64,000 bases of DNA from assembly GCA_045226255.1 (NCBI GenBank), contig JBGVCG010000010.1, positions 62,001 to 126,000 of the forward strand. Direction: 5' to 3'. The notes under the pieces were generated by a model, which saw only the letters and a list, made by a program, of their open reading frames with translations, was not told the origin of the DNA and did not search any database. The DNA comes from UBA1181 sp045226255. GTDB taxonomy: Bacteria; Bacteroidota; Bacteroidia; Bacteroidales; Paludibacteraceae. Below are positions 1-7,605 of this stretch, piece after piece. Within the stretch, counting starts at the first letter, position 1. Each line of letters starts with the position of its first letter. The position numbers and the translations under genes were made by a program.

Positions 1-359
1 CCTTCCGCAAATACCTCTCCTTGGTATTCACCTACTGCGGAACGCTTACCCTTTCGAAAGAGTTGAAGAAAGCGGAGGCCACCGACCTCCGTCCGGGTGA
101 CATCCTCATCTACGGAGGCAGCCCTGGCCACGCCCTGACCGTCATGGACGTGCTACGCAACAAGAAGACGGGGCAACTGAGGGTCATGTTCAGCCAAAGC
201 TATATGCCCGCTCAGGAGATAGAGATCCTCGCCAGCCCAGACGACAACAACGCTCCGTGGTTCGACATAGACATTGAGAAACGTCCTTGGGTCAACACCC
301 CTCAATGGTATTTCGACTTCAACAACAAAAGCAATTTCAGAAGGTGGAGCGGCAGATAA
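1..359 (+). CDS. DUF4846 family protein, C-terminal part (5' end outside window)
   Basis: The reading frame is open from base 3, so the gene begins upstream of the window; a TTG at base 21 is not a convincing start. The visible 118 residues contain DLRPGDILIYGGSPGHALTV, then conserved aromatic stretches (PWFDIDIEKRPW, TPQWYFDF) typical of the end of DUF4846 proteins, which are exported proteins of unknown function common in Bacteroidetes. The Gly/His-rich segment could be a catalytic or ligand-binding strand, but no activity can be assigned. The gene ends just before a strong hairpin shared with convergent fabD. Confidence 0.75.
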   Translation, partial: FRKYLSLVFTYCGTLTLSKELKKAEATDLRPGDILIYGGSPGHALTVMDVLRNKKTGQLRVMFSQSYMPAQEIEILASPDDNNAPWFDIDIEKRPWVNTPQWYFDFNNKSNFRRWSGR

Positions 360-371
360 GTCCACATAAAG

Positions 372-410
372 CGGGCGTGTCAAAAACTGGTTTTGACACG
401 CCCGTATTCT
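372..410. terminator. Bidirectional intrinsic terminator between DUF4846 gene and fabD
   Basis: A perfect 14-bp inverted repeat (372-385 with 391-404) has a 5-nt loop (ACTGG). The arms carry A runs on one side and T runs on the other, so it can serve both convergent genes. Confidence 0.85.
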
Positions 411-455
411 TTAATATCGAGGGATAATCCCCCCCACGTTTCTATTTCTCAACGA

Positions 456-1340
456 TTACAGTGCGGCGGAGATCGTCTCCACGCCCTTATCGATCTTGCG
501 AACCAAGCCCACCAAGACAGAGCCCGGACCAACCTCCGTGAAGCTATCAGCACCAGCGGAAATCATGTTCTGCACGGACTGCGTCCACTTCACAGGAGAG
601 GTGAGTTGTTTTACCAAATTAGCCTTGATCGTCTCAGGGTCAGTCTCCGCCTTCGTGGTGACGTTCTGATAAACAGGGCAGATAGGCGCACGGAAGTTCG
701 TAGCCTCGATAGCCGCAGCCAACTCCACCTTGGCAGGTTCCATCAATGGAGAGTGGAACGCACCGCTGACGGAGAGCTTCAACGCACGACGCGCACCTGC
801 AGCCGTAGCCAATTCGCAAGCCTTGTCGATGCCCGCCATCGTACCGGAGATCACCAACTGACCTGGGCAGTTATAGTTGGCAGGAACGACCACCTCGCCT
901 TGCACAGAGTCGCAGATTTCCTCCACCTTCTCGTCAGGCAAACCAATGATGGCAGCCATGGTGGAAGGGTTCATCTCGCAAGCCTTCTGCATCGCCAGCG
1001 CACGCTTGGACACCAAGCTCACACCGTCCGCGAAGTCGATGGCGCCAGCGGCCACCAATGCGGAGAACTCACCCAAGGAGTGTCCCGCAACCATATCAGG
1101 AGCGAACTTCTCGCCCAGAGACTTCGCCAAGATGACAGAGTGGAGGAAGACAGCCGGTTGGGTCACCTTCGTCTGCTTCAACTCAGACTCGTCGCCCGCG
1201 AACATGACATCCGTGATACGGAAGCCAAGTATATCATTAGCTTTCTCAAACAGATCCTTCGCCAAAGGGATGTTTTCATACAAATCCTTGCCCATTCCGA
1301 TGAATTGGGCGCCTTGTCCAGGAAATACAAATGCTTTCAT
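456..1340 (-). CDS. fabD: Malonyl-CoA:ACP transacylase FabD
   Basis: Transfers malonyl from CoA to acyl carrier protein in the cytoplasm, supplying the extender unit for fatty acid elongation. The 294-residue length is normal for FabD. Visible motifs: FPGQGAQ at residues 6-12, the nucleophile elbow GHSLGE with Ser88, and the catalytic His at GAFHSP (His196). It is the last gene of a minus-strand run DUF4783-nadC-nuclease-fabD, 13 bp after the nuclease gene, and is not adjacent to the fabH-fabK-fabF cluster 4.3 kb away, so the fatty acid genes are split between two transcription units here. Confidence 0.97.
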   Translation of the reverse strand: MKAFVFPGQGAQFIGMGKDLYENIPLAKDLFEKANDILGFRITDVMFAGDESELKQTKVTQPAVFLHSVILAKSLGEKFAPDMVAGHSLGEFSALVAAGAIDFADGVSLVSKRALAMQKACEMNPSTMAAIIGLPDEKVEEICDSVQGEVVVPANYNCPGQLVISGTMAGIDKACELATAAGARRALKLSVSGAFHSPLMEPAKVELAAAIEATNFRAPICPVYQNVTTKAETDPETIKANLVKQLTSPVKWTQSVQNMISAGADSFTEVGPGSVLVGLVRKIDKGVETISAAL

Positions 1341-1353
1341 AAAAAAGTTATGA

Positions 1354-2292
1354 TTAATGGTTAAATGAATGCGTGTTAGAGTAGTTCAGATACGTGGCTT
1401 CCGGCCATTTGGAGAGGTCGGAACGGCTTTCGCACTTCTCCTGAAAATCCTTGCTCAAATTAGAGAAGAAGTCTATCCCCGTCAATCGTTCCACCTCGTC
1501 GACCGTCGTGACGAACTCCGTGAAAGGAGTGTCCGTCGCCTCATTAGGAATCACGAAAGCGATCATCTTCTCCTTCCCCCTCTTCGAGAAATCGTAAAGG
1601 ATTTTGTAGAATTTATCAGGCACGGTGACGTTCGTCCGCACATCCTTGCCACGTTTGGTAGTATACATTTTTTTCGCAGCTTTCTCATCCTTCGGAAGGA
1701 CAGGCCCGGTCACCACATAGATCCGCTCATACTTTCTGGTCCAGGAGCGGGTCTGCATCTCCAAATCGTTCCAGACTCCATTGTTGAAGCCCTTCACCTG
1801 CGGAGAGACATTGCTGGTCAGGAAGCAATCCTCCATGGCCGTCGCGTCGAAGCGCATATCGGCGGAAGGGGCAAGATGACCTCTGTCGTAACCACTGTTC
1901 TGGTAATCCCCTGGATCGGCGGAACCCGTCTCCACGATAGGGTCCTCGGAAAACTCGTCCTTGCGGTCCAAGCTACCTTCGACCTCCTCCCTCGTCAGTT
2001 CATACGCCACCCACTCCGACTGCTCATCCGCCTCGGAATAGGAAAACGAGTAGTTCGCATGACGATAGGTTTTCCCTTTGCAATTCGTATGGGTAAACAT
2101 CTCCCTAGGGGCACTGGAGCGTTCCGGCTCAGCCGAAGCCTCCATGGACGGGAACGCATGGGATAGGTCCGTAGACTCCGCACCATTGGAGGAATCATTG
2201 GAGGAACCGGCAGGCGTATCCGCAGGGAGAGCCACACATGCGCTCATGAAGAGTGCGCAAAGAGGTACTATGGGAAGGAGCGATCTTCTCAT
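1354..2292 (-). CDS. DNA/RNA non-specific endonuclease, predicted lipoprotein
   Basis: A 312-residue protein of the NUC1 (beta-beta-alpha metal) nuclease family, which cleaves DNA and RNA without sequence preference using a His base and one divalent metal. The catalytic DRGH is at residues 136-139 in a YDRGHLAPSAD context, followed by the SNVSPQ...NNGVWNDLE segment holding the metal-binding Asn. The start at 2292 is chosen because it gives a signal peptide MRRSLLPIVPLCALFMSAC with a lipobox Cys at 19 and overlaps the nadC stop by 4 bp (ATGA). A frame extension to 2427 would run inside nadC and hide the signal. It is probably anchored in an envelope membrane, with a role in nucleotide scavenging or extracellular DNA degradation (inferred). 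A low-complexity Ser/Asn/Ala linker follows the lipobox. Confidence 0.92.
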   Translation of the reverse strand: MRRSLLPIVPLCALFMSACVALPADTPAGSSNDSSNGAESTDLSHAFPSMEASAEPERSSAPREMFTHTNCKGKTYRHANYSFSYSEADEQSEWVAYELTREEVEGSLDRKDEFSEDPIVETGSADPGDYQNSGYDRGHLAPSADMRFDATAMEDCFLTSNVSPQVKGFNNGVWNDLEMQTRSWTRKYERIYVVTGPVLPKDEKAAKKMYTTKRGKDVRTNVTVPDKFYKILYDFSKRGKEKMIAFVIPNEATDTPFTEFVTTVDEVERLTGIDFFSNLSKDFQEKCESRSDLSKWPEATYLNYSNTHSFNH

Positions 2293-3140
2293 TTCACAGC
2301 CTTTAAGCTCATATCCAAGCCTTTCACGGAATGCGTGAGGGCGCCTACAGAGATGAAGTCCACGCCACACTCGGCATACGAACGCAACGTCTTGAAAGTG
2401 ATGCCACCGGAAGACTCCGTCTCGCACCTGCCATTGATGATCTTCACCGCCTTACGGGTAGTATCTGTGTCGAAATTATCCAGCATGATACGATCCACGC
2501 CACCGATCTTCAACACCTGATCCAACTCGTCCAAGTTGCGGACCTCCACCTCAATCTTCAGGTTCTTGCCCTTCTCCTTCAGGTAACGTTTCGCGTTAGA
2601 GACAGCGTTTTCGATGCCGCCAGCGAAGTCTATATGGTTATCCTTCAACAAAATCATATCAAAAAGACCGATACGATGGTTGCCGCCGCCACCGATCTTC
2701 ACCGCCATCTTCTCCAAGATACGGAGACCAGGCGTCGTCTTGCGGGTATCGATCACCTTCGTGTGCAAGTCCGCGATCTCCTGGGCATATTTATTTGTCT
2801 GCGTAGCGATACCGCTCATACGTTGCATGAGATTCAGCACGATACGCTCCGTCTGAAGCAGGGAACGCTCCTTGCCGGAAACGTAGAAAGCGATGTCTCC
2901 CGGTTTCACGTGCGCACCATCCTCGATCAGCACCTCCACTTGGAGTTCAGGGTCGAACTTGGCGAACACACGCTTAGCGATTTCCACGCCAGCGAGCACA
3001 CCCTCCTCCTTGATGAGCAGTTGCGCCTTCCCCTTCTGCGACTCAGGGATGCAGCAAAGCGTGGTATGATCTCCGTCACCGATATCCTCCGCAAAAGCGA
3101 GGTCCAGCAAATCTTCAATTAATTCATTTTCACTTTTCAT
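2289..3140 (-). CDS. nadC: Nicotinate-nucleotide pyrophosphorylase (carboxylating) NadC
   Basis: Converts quinolinate and PRPP to nicotinate mononucleotide, CO2 and pyrophosphate in de novo NAD synthesis. The length of 283 residues is standard. Motifs seen: TERIVLNLMQRMSGIAT (98-114), DTRKTTPGLR (131-140), the Gly-rich GGGGNHRIGL segment near 150-159, KDNHI (166-170), and EVEVRNLDEL and MLDNF further on. It overlaps the downstream nuclease gene by 4 bp and follows DUF4783 by 69 bp. The nadC/DUF4783/rlmH neighbourhood is a recurrent Bacteroidetes arrangement. A short GC hairpin (AGGGG-AATA-CCCCT, 3159-3172) lies just upstream. Confidence 0.97.
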   Translation of the reverse strand: MKSENELIEDLLDLAFAEDIGDGDHTTLCCIPESQKGKAQLLIKEEGVLAGVEIAKRVFAKFDPELQVEVLIEDGAHVKPGDIAFYVSGKERSLLQTERIVLNLMQRMSGIATQTNKYAQEIADLHTKVIDTRKTTPGLRILEKMAVKIGGGGNHRIGLFDMILLKDNHIDFAGGIENAVSNAKRYLKEKGKNLKIEVEVRNLDELDQVLKIGGVDRIMLDNFDTDTTRKAVKIINGRCETESSGGITFKTLRSYAECGVDFISVGALTHSVKGLDMSLKAVK

Positions 3141-3209
3141 TCTTCAAACAAAGATTATAGGGGAATACCCCTTCGTTAATATGCAAAGACAGAGGTGGTA
3201 CACGCTGCC

Positions 3210-3596
3210 TCAATTAGCAGACTGTTCGATCTTCAATTGGCAGATCGACTCCCTCGAACCACTCTTCGAAGTAAGGATCAGGACCTGGAATACGCCCGAA
3301 TCCGTATAAAGTTTACCCATCAACAAACCGGTCTTCTCCTTCTCCGTCTTGTGGGTCACGGAAAAATTGGAAGGACGATGCTTCCTGAAAAACGAAGAGA
3401 TAGCGTCCTGAGCCTGCATTTTGCTCTTGGAACTGCCAGTTCTCTCTATGGTCAAGTCCACACTCGTGTCCAAAAACGAATTAATTCGTTGCACATCCCC
3501 CACCGAGAAAGCCCTCACAATGTCCGGATTCGCATGAGCGGAGGCCATCACGGCTCCAAACAGCAGAATCAAGACGATTCTTTTTTTAATTTTCAT
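3210..3596 (-). CDS. DUF4783 domain-containing exported protein
   Basis: A 128-residue protein with a cleavable signal peptide (KKRIVLILLFGAVMASAHA). The mature part is about 105 residues with an NTF2/SnoaL-like pattern: a short helix, an aspartate-bearing DVQRINSFLD stretch, then SKMQAQDAISSFFRKH and a terminal beta segment. DUF4783 proteins are small periplasmic proteins of unknown function that usually sit between nadC and rlmH, as here. It is divergent from rlmH and probably the first gene of the unit running through nadC to fabD. No catalytic residues can be assigned. Confidence 0.85.
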   Translation of the reverse strand: MKIKKRIVLILLFGAVMASAHANPDIVRAFSVGDVQRINSFLDTSVDLTIERTGSSKSKMQAQDAISSFFRKHRPSNFSVTHKTEKEKTGLLMGKLYTDSGVFQVLILTSKSGSRESICQLKIEQSAN

Positions 3597-3694
3597 AATT
3601 CCTCAAAATATTATCGGCATGTTTTCATTTAATACTACAAAAACGATGACCTAAAACTCTTTTTTAATATTTTCGCAGTATAAAAATTGCGAAA

Positions 3695-4168
3695 ATGAGA
3701 ATCACACTTCTTACAGTTGGCAAAACTAATGATTTATCCTTTAAAAATGCAATTTCCGAGTACCAAAAGCGACTAAAATTCTACATTTCTTTTGATATCG
3801 AGGAAATACCTTCGCTAAAAAACACGAAAAACTTGACGGAGGATAACCAAAAGCAGAAAGAGGGGGAGCTGATCCTGAAATATTTGCAACCAGAAGACGA
3901 GGTGGTTCTTTTGGACGACAAGGGGTCTGAATTCACCTCCAAGCAGTTCGCGTCATACATCGAAAAGAAGAGCGCCTCGGGTCTCAAACGTCTCGTCTTT
4001 GTTGTCGGAGGTCCCTACGGATTCTCCCAGGAAGTCTACCAACGGGCGAACGACAAAGTCTCCCTCTCCCGCATGACCTTCTCCCACCAGATGGTTCGCC
4101 TCGTCTTCACGGAACAGCTCTACCGCGCCATGACCATCATACGGGGAGAACCGTACCATCACGAATAA
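3695..4168 (+). CDS. rlmH: 23S rRNA (pseudouridine1915-N3)-methyltransferase RlmH
   Basis: Methylates N3 of pseudouridine 1915 in helix 69 of 23S rRNA on assembled 70S ribosomes, using SAM. The 157-residue SPOUT-class protein starts MRITLLTVGKT and has the SAM-binding knot loops VFVVGGPYGF and SLSRMTFSHQMVRLVFTEQLYRA, ending in the conserved basic GEPYHHE tail. It is a single gene divergent from DUF4783. A near-consensus -7 element (TATTTTCG) lies about 20 bp upstream. It is followed directly by an AT-rich tract and the GC-hairpin repeat patch. Confidence 0.97.
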   Translation: MRITLLTVGKTNDLSFKNAISEYQKRLKFYISFDIEEIPSLKNTKNLTEDNQKQKEGELILKYLQPEDEVVLLDDKGSEFTSKQFASYIEKKSASGLKRLVFVVGGPYGFSQEVYQRANDKVSLSRMTFSHQMVRLVFTEQLYRAMTIIRGEPYHHE

Positions 4169-4203
4169 GAATTAAGAATTAAGAGTTATGAATTAAGAAT
4201 TAC
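4164..4203. repeat. AT-rich GAATTAAGAATT tract
   Basis: Direct iterations of the unit (G)AATTAAGAATTAAG follow the rlmH stop. Similar tracts occur at 30036-30073, 46151-46286, 47546-47579 and near 61321, always in intergenic DNA and in three cases next to GC-hairpin repeats. Confidence 0.7.
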
Positions 4204-4562
4204 GTGTAAACCCATGTGAAAAGGGGCATCATATCACAAGCAGAAATGCACCCCTGTTCCGAAGGAGCGACATTATAGACCTTAAACATTTAACGTTAGC
4301 TGTTCCCTAAGCCCCGAAGGGGCATCATTACCGACCTTAAGCTCAACCTCTAACGAGCGCAGATTTCCTAAACCCCGAAGGGGCAAAACCATCATAGGCA
4401 GGGGTGTACCCCCGCGCAAAAAGGGGCATCATACCACAAGCAGGAATGCACCCCTGTCCCGAAGGAGCGACATTATAGACCTTAAACATTTGTGTTGGTT
4501 GTTCCCTAAGCCCCGAAGGGGCATCTTTACTGACCTTAAGCTCCAACCAACACCCCCAAACA
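4204..4562. repeat. Two tandem ~130-bp copies of a GC-hairpin intergenic repeat
   Basis: This 360-bp gene-free stretch contains two near-identical copies, 4221-4355 and 4421-4553, offset by 199-200 bp. Each contains AAGGGGCATCATA, an identical 30-nt segment (4261-4290 equals 4461-4490) and a GCCCCGAAGGGGC hairpin. Between them lies a further CCCCGAAGGGGC hairpin (about 4374-4384) and a CAGGGGTGTACCCCCG palindrome near 4399-4413. The outer arms differ between copies but stay self-complementary: 4294-4299 pairs with 4350-4355 in copy 1, and 4492-4501 pairs with 4544-4553 (10 bp perfect) in copy 2. No coding sequence is supported here. Confidence 0.85.
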
Positions 4563-5399
4563 CTAATTCGAAAAAAGCTCCGCCACCATAGTAGCATACG
4601 TCTTCGAAACCGGGATGACCTCACACGAATTGCCCGAATCGAGCTCCAGCAACAAACCCTCCGACGACTTGCGAAGGACACGCACCTTCCTGAAATTCAC
4701 CACGTAAAAACGATGGCAACGACGAATGTTGTAGGAGGAGAAGGACTCCTCGATGCTCTTCAACGAATTGCGAAGCATAAACCGCATCTTTTCCCCCCGA
4801 TTGTTCAAGTAGAAAATGTAAATATAATTGTCCGCTGATTGGGCATACAGAAAATCATCTATGCGGATGGAAATACGAAAAACGCCCTTTTCATCGTAGA
4901 AATTCAACACTTCATGGTCCTTATCCACCAGCTTGATCTGGGAGGAAATCTCACTGATCACCTGCTTTTTCTCCTGCAATGCGAAGTAGAGCCAGGAAAT
5001 CGTATAGGGCAACGCCAAGATGGTGACGACCGAGACGGACGTATGCAACATGATCGGCAGGAAAGGACGCTGGGCGGAATCCACCGACCAACCCACAAGG
5101 GACAATCCTAACGATATGAAAATCAACTCCAAAACAATCCACCAACAAAACTGCTGGAAGGTGAAAGGATGCTTTCGATTGATCTTGTAGAAGGCGAAAC
5201 GGCTGGCAGACATAATAATATAGCCTATGATGACGAGGGACAAGACATAATAATTGGACCTACCCTCCCCCTCTAAACCACGGATAAAGACATTCGGCCT
5301 ATATACAAAAGAGAAGAGCGCCGCCAGGATAAAAACCAGCGTAAGGAAGTGCAGAATGCCCCTCTTCTCCGTCATAAATATAGGTATATGTCTCTCCAT
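4563..5399 (-). CDS. LytTR-type DNA-binding regulator with four membrane segments
   Basis: A 278-residue protein with no receiver domain. Residues 1-145 form four hydrophobic segments (ILHFLTLVFILAALFSFVY; YYVLSLVIIGYIIM; IVLELIFISLGLSLVGW; VVTILALPYTISWLYFAL). A short coiled linker leads to a C-terminal LytTR domain (from about residue 165) with the pattern DDFLYAQSADNYIYIFY...MLRNSLKSIEE...RCHRFYVVNFRKVRVLRK. LytTR domains bind direct-repeat promoter sites as beta-folds. Membrane-LytTR proteins are common in Bacteroidetes, where they are thought to sense envelope cues (function inferred). It is a lone gene with its own promoter (5480-5487) and target unknown; divergent fabH is a candidate by position only. 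Confidence 0.88.
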   Translation of the reverse strand: MERHIPIFMTEKRGILHFLTLVFILAALFSFVYRPNVFIRGLEGEGRSNYYVLSLVIIGYIIMSASRFAFYKINRKHPFTFQQFCWWIVLELIFISLGLSLVGWSVDSAQRPFLPIMLHTSVSVVTILALPYTISWLYFALQEKKQVISEISSQIKLVDKDHEVLNFYDEKGVFRISIRIDDFLYAQSADNYIYIFYLNNRGEKMRFMLRNSLKSIEESFSSYNIRRCHRFYVVNFRKVRVLRKSSEGLLLELDSGNSCEVIPVSKTYATMVAELFSN

Positions 5400-5479
5400 C
5401 TCGATTCACTTAATGCGCGAAAATAGTTAAATTATCTTCATGTTACAATTTTTTCGCAATGTCAATTTCGCTCATTTCG

Positions 5480-5487
5480 CAAAAATA
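5480..5487 (-). promoter_or_regulatory. -7 promoter element of LytTR gene
   Basis: Read on the minus strand this is TATTTTTG, a perfect match to the Bacteroidetes -7 consensus TAnnTTTG. It would give a 5' UTR of about 75 nt for the LytTR gene. Confidence 0.55.
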
Positions 5488-5583
5488 ATCAGAATTTCAC
5501 CCCACAATACGAAATTTTGTCCCTTTTAAGGGGTGCCGTAAACCATAATAAACCATAAAATTTCCCGATGGAATTGGATTTTT

Positions 5584-5591
5584 TAATTTTG
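5584..5591 (+). promoter_or_regulatory. -7 promoter element of fabHKF
   Basis: TAATTTTG matches TAnnTTTG exactly, giving a leader of about 85 nt before fabH. The leader contains a 6-bp hairpin with an 8-nt loop (AGCAGA 5641-5646 with TCTGCT 5655-5660). The remaining 5400-5583 DNA is AT-rich with no gene. Confidence 0.6.
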
Positions 5592-5679
5592 CATTGCCAA
5601 AAAAGGGGCGCAACTGCGTTAATAGATTGGCGAGCGAACAAGCAGAGCTCCAAATCTGCTAATTACGTAACGATTTAAG

Positions 5680-6627
5680 ATGAAAATCATAGGAACAGGA
5701 AGTGCAATTCCACGGAGAGAGGTGACCAACGACATGCTTGCGGAGTTCTTGGACACGAGCGACGAATGGATATCCACCCGCACGGGCATTAAAAGTCGCA
5801 GAGTGTTGTCGACGGACGAGGATCTCACACAATTGGCCATACAAGCTGCGAAGGAGGCGTTGAAAGATGCGAAGATAGACGCATCCGAATTGGACTACAT
5901 CTTGTGCCACAACGTGAGCAACGATTTCGAAACACCAGCACTAGCCTGCGTCATCCAAGGTGCGATCAACGCACATTGCCCAAGTCTCGATTTGAATGGC
6001 GCTTGTTCTGGCTTCATCTTCACGCTAGACTGCGCCAACGGTTTGATGAAAGCCGGCAGAGCGAAAAAAATCCTCATCGTATGCGCGGAACACATGACGA
6101 AGATGACAGACTGGACCCGCCGCGAGAGTTGCGTGCTTTTCGGAGATGGTGCGGGAGCCATCATCATCACGGACGAGGGACCAGACTGTGAAATCAGCAT
6201 ATCAACCACTTACAGCGAAGCACTTTCCTGCAATGCGAGGGTGGTAATCACTCCGTTCAGCCAACAAGAGGAGAAGTATGCCAAACTGGTGATGAAGGGA
6301 AGGGAAGTGTTCAAATTAGCCGTACAGAGTTCGGCGCACGACATACAAGAAGTGATGGACAAGGCGCACGTGACAGCGAGCGATGTGAAATTCTTCATGT
6401 TACACCAAGCCAACCTACGCATTGTGGATGCCATAAAATCTCACCTGGACCAACCGGAGGAAAAATTCCCTCACAACATCGAGAAGCGAGGCAACACCTC
6501 TTCGGCAAGCGTTCCGTTACTATTGGATGAGGTCAACAAACAGAACATGATCAAAGAAGGTGACATACTGGTATTCAGCGCATTCGGAGCTGGTTTTTCT
6601 TCAGGAGCGTGCCTAATTAGATGGTAA
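5680..6627 (+). CDS. fabH: Beta-ketoacyl-ACP synthase III (FabH)
   Basis: Condenses acetyl-CoA (or another short acyl-CoA) with malonyl-ACP to start fatty acid synthesis. The protein is 315 residues with the thiolase-fold catalytic triad: Cys109 in LNGACSGF, His242 in MLHQANLRI and Asn272 in RGNTSSAS. The N-terminal SDEWISTRTGI motif is also present. It opens a three-gene cluster with fabK (28-bp gap) and fabF. In many Bacteroidales fabH follows rpmF; here it is instead first in its unit with its own promoter. Substrate preference (straight or branched starter) cannot be read from the sequence. Confidence 0.96.
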   Translation: MKIIGTGSAIPRREVTNDMLAEFLDTSDEWISTRTGIKSRRVLSTDEDLTQLAIQAAKEALKDAKIDASELDYILCHNVSNDFETPALACVIQGAINAHCPSLDLNGACSGFIFTLDCANGLMKAGRAKKILIVCAEHMTKMTDWTRRESCVLFGDGAGAIIITDEGPDCEISISTTYSEALSCNARVVITPFSQQEEKYAKLVMKGREVFKLAVQSSAHDIQEVMDKAHVTASDVKFFMLHQANLRIVDAIKSHLDQPEEKFPHNIEKRGNTSSASVPLLLDEVNKQNMIKEGDILVFSAFGAGFSSGACLIRW

Positions 6628-6655
6628 AAAAGACAAAAATCTAAAAGATAAAGAT

Positions 6656-7603
6656 ATGATTTCAAGTAAGATTTGTGATTTAATCGGTATTCAATACCCA
6701 ATTTTCCAAGGGGGTATGGCATGGATTTCAGATGCCAAATTGGCAAGTGCAGTATCAGAAGCGGGCGGATTAGGACTTATCTCCGCCATGAACGCCAATG
6801 CGGAATACGTCAGAGAAGAAATCCGCAAATGCAAGACAATGACGAAAAAACCTTTCGGTGTCAACATCATGTTGCAAAGCCCATTCGCTGACGAGGTGGC
6901 TAAGGTAGTGGTAGAAGAGAAAGTGGATGTCATCACAACAGGTGCGGGCAATCCATCTAAATACATGAAAGCTTGGTTGGAAGCTGGCATCAAAGTTGTG
7001 CCGGTCGTAGCATCCGCCGCCTTCGCCATCCTGATGGAGAGAATCGGTGCGAGCGCAGTGGTAGCGGAAGGTTGCGAGTCTGGCGGTCACGTCGGCGAGC
7101 TCAACACAATGGCTTTGATCCCTCAGGTAGTAGACGCAGTGAAGATCCCTGTGTTGGCAGCCGGTGGTATCGGAGACGGTAGAGGAATGGCCGCCGCCTT
7201 CATGCTCGGTGCGGAGGGCGTACAGTGCGGTACTTGCTTCCTCGTGGCAGACGAGTGCTGCGTGAGCCAAACTTACAAGGATAAGATCATCTCCGCAAGC
7301 GACACCGCCACCATCGTGACGGGTAAGAGATTCGGTCACCCAGTTCGTTCCTTGAAGACTCCATTCTCCAAGAAATTCGCGGACATGGAGAAGGACAACA
7401 CCATCACCGACGAGGAGATCATGGCATTCGGTGCCGGATCACTCAGAAAGGCAGTTGTTGACGGAGACGCGAAGGGCGGTTCCTTCATGGCTGGACAGAT
7501 CGCGGGTCTCATCAAAGAGCAACGCCCTGCCAAGGCAATCATCGAATCGATGGTCAGCGAAGCGGAATCCTTATTAAACAAAGCTAACAACAGAATCAAA
7601 TAA
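6656..7603 (+). CDS. fabK: Enoyl-ACP reductase II FabK (FMN-dependent)
   Basis: Reduces trans-2-enoyl-ACP in the last step of each elongation cycle. FabK is an FMN-dependent TIM-barrel enzyme unrelated to FabI and insensitive to triclosan. The 315-residue protein begins with the family pattern GIQYPIFQGGMAW, continues with GGLGLISAMNA, FGVNIML, VITTGAGNPS, EGCESGGHVGELNTM and VLAAGGIGDGRGMAAAFMLG (the FMN phosphate loop), then GVQCGTCFL. It resembles nitronate monooxygenases (2-nitropropane dioxygenase family), but placement between fabH and fabF, with 2 bp to fabF, supports FabK. Confidence 0.93.
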   Translation: MISSKICDLIGIQYPIFQGGMAWISDAKLASAVSEAGGLGLISAMNANAEYVREEIRKCKTMTKKPFGVNIMLQSPFADEVAKVVVEEKVDVITTGAGNPSKYMKAWLEAGIKVVPVVASAAFAILMERIGASAVVAEGCESGGHVGELNTMALIPQVVDAVKIPVLAAGGIGDGRGMAAAFMLGAEGVQCGTCFLVADECCVSQTYKDKIISASDTATIVTGKRFGHPVRSLKTPFSKKFADMEKDNTITDEEIMAFGAGSLRKAVVDGDAKGGSFMAGQIAGLIKEQRPAKAIIESMVSEAESLLNKANNRIK

Positions 7604-7605
7604 GC

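Noticed and set aside
5620..5665. tRNA gene upstream of fabH
   Set aside because: Only an anticodon-arm-like hairpin with an 8-nt loop; acceptor, D and T arms are missing.
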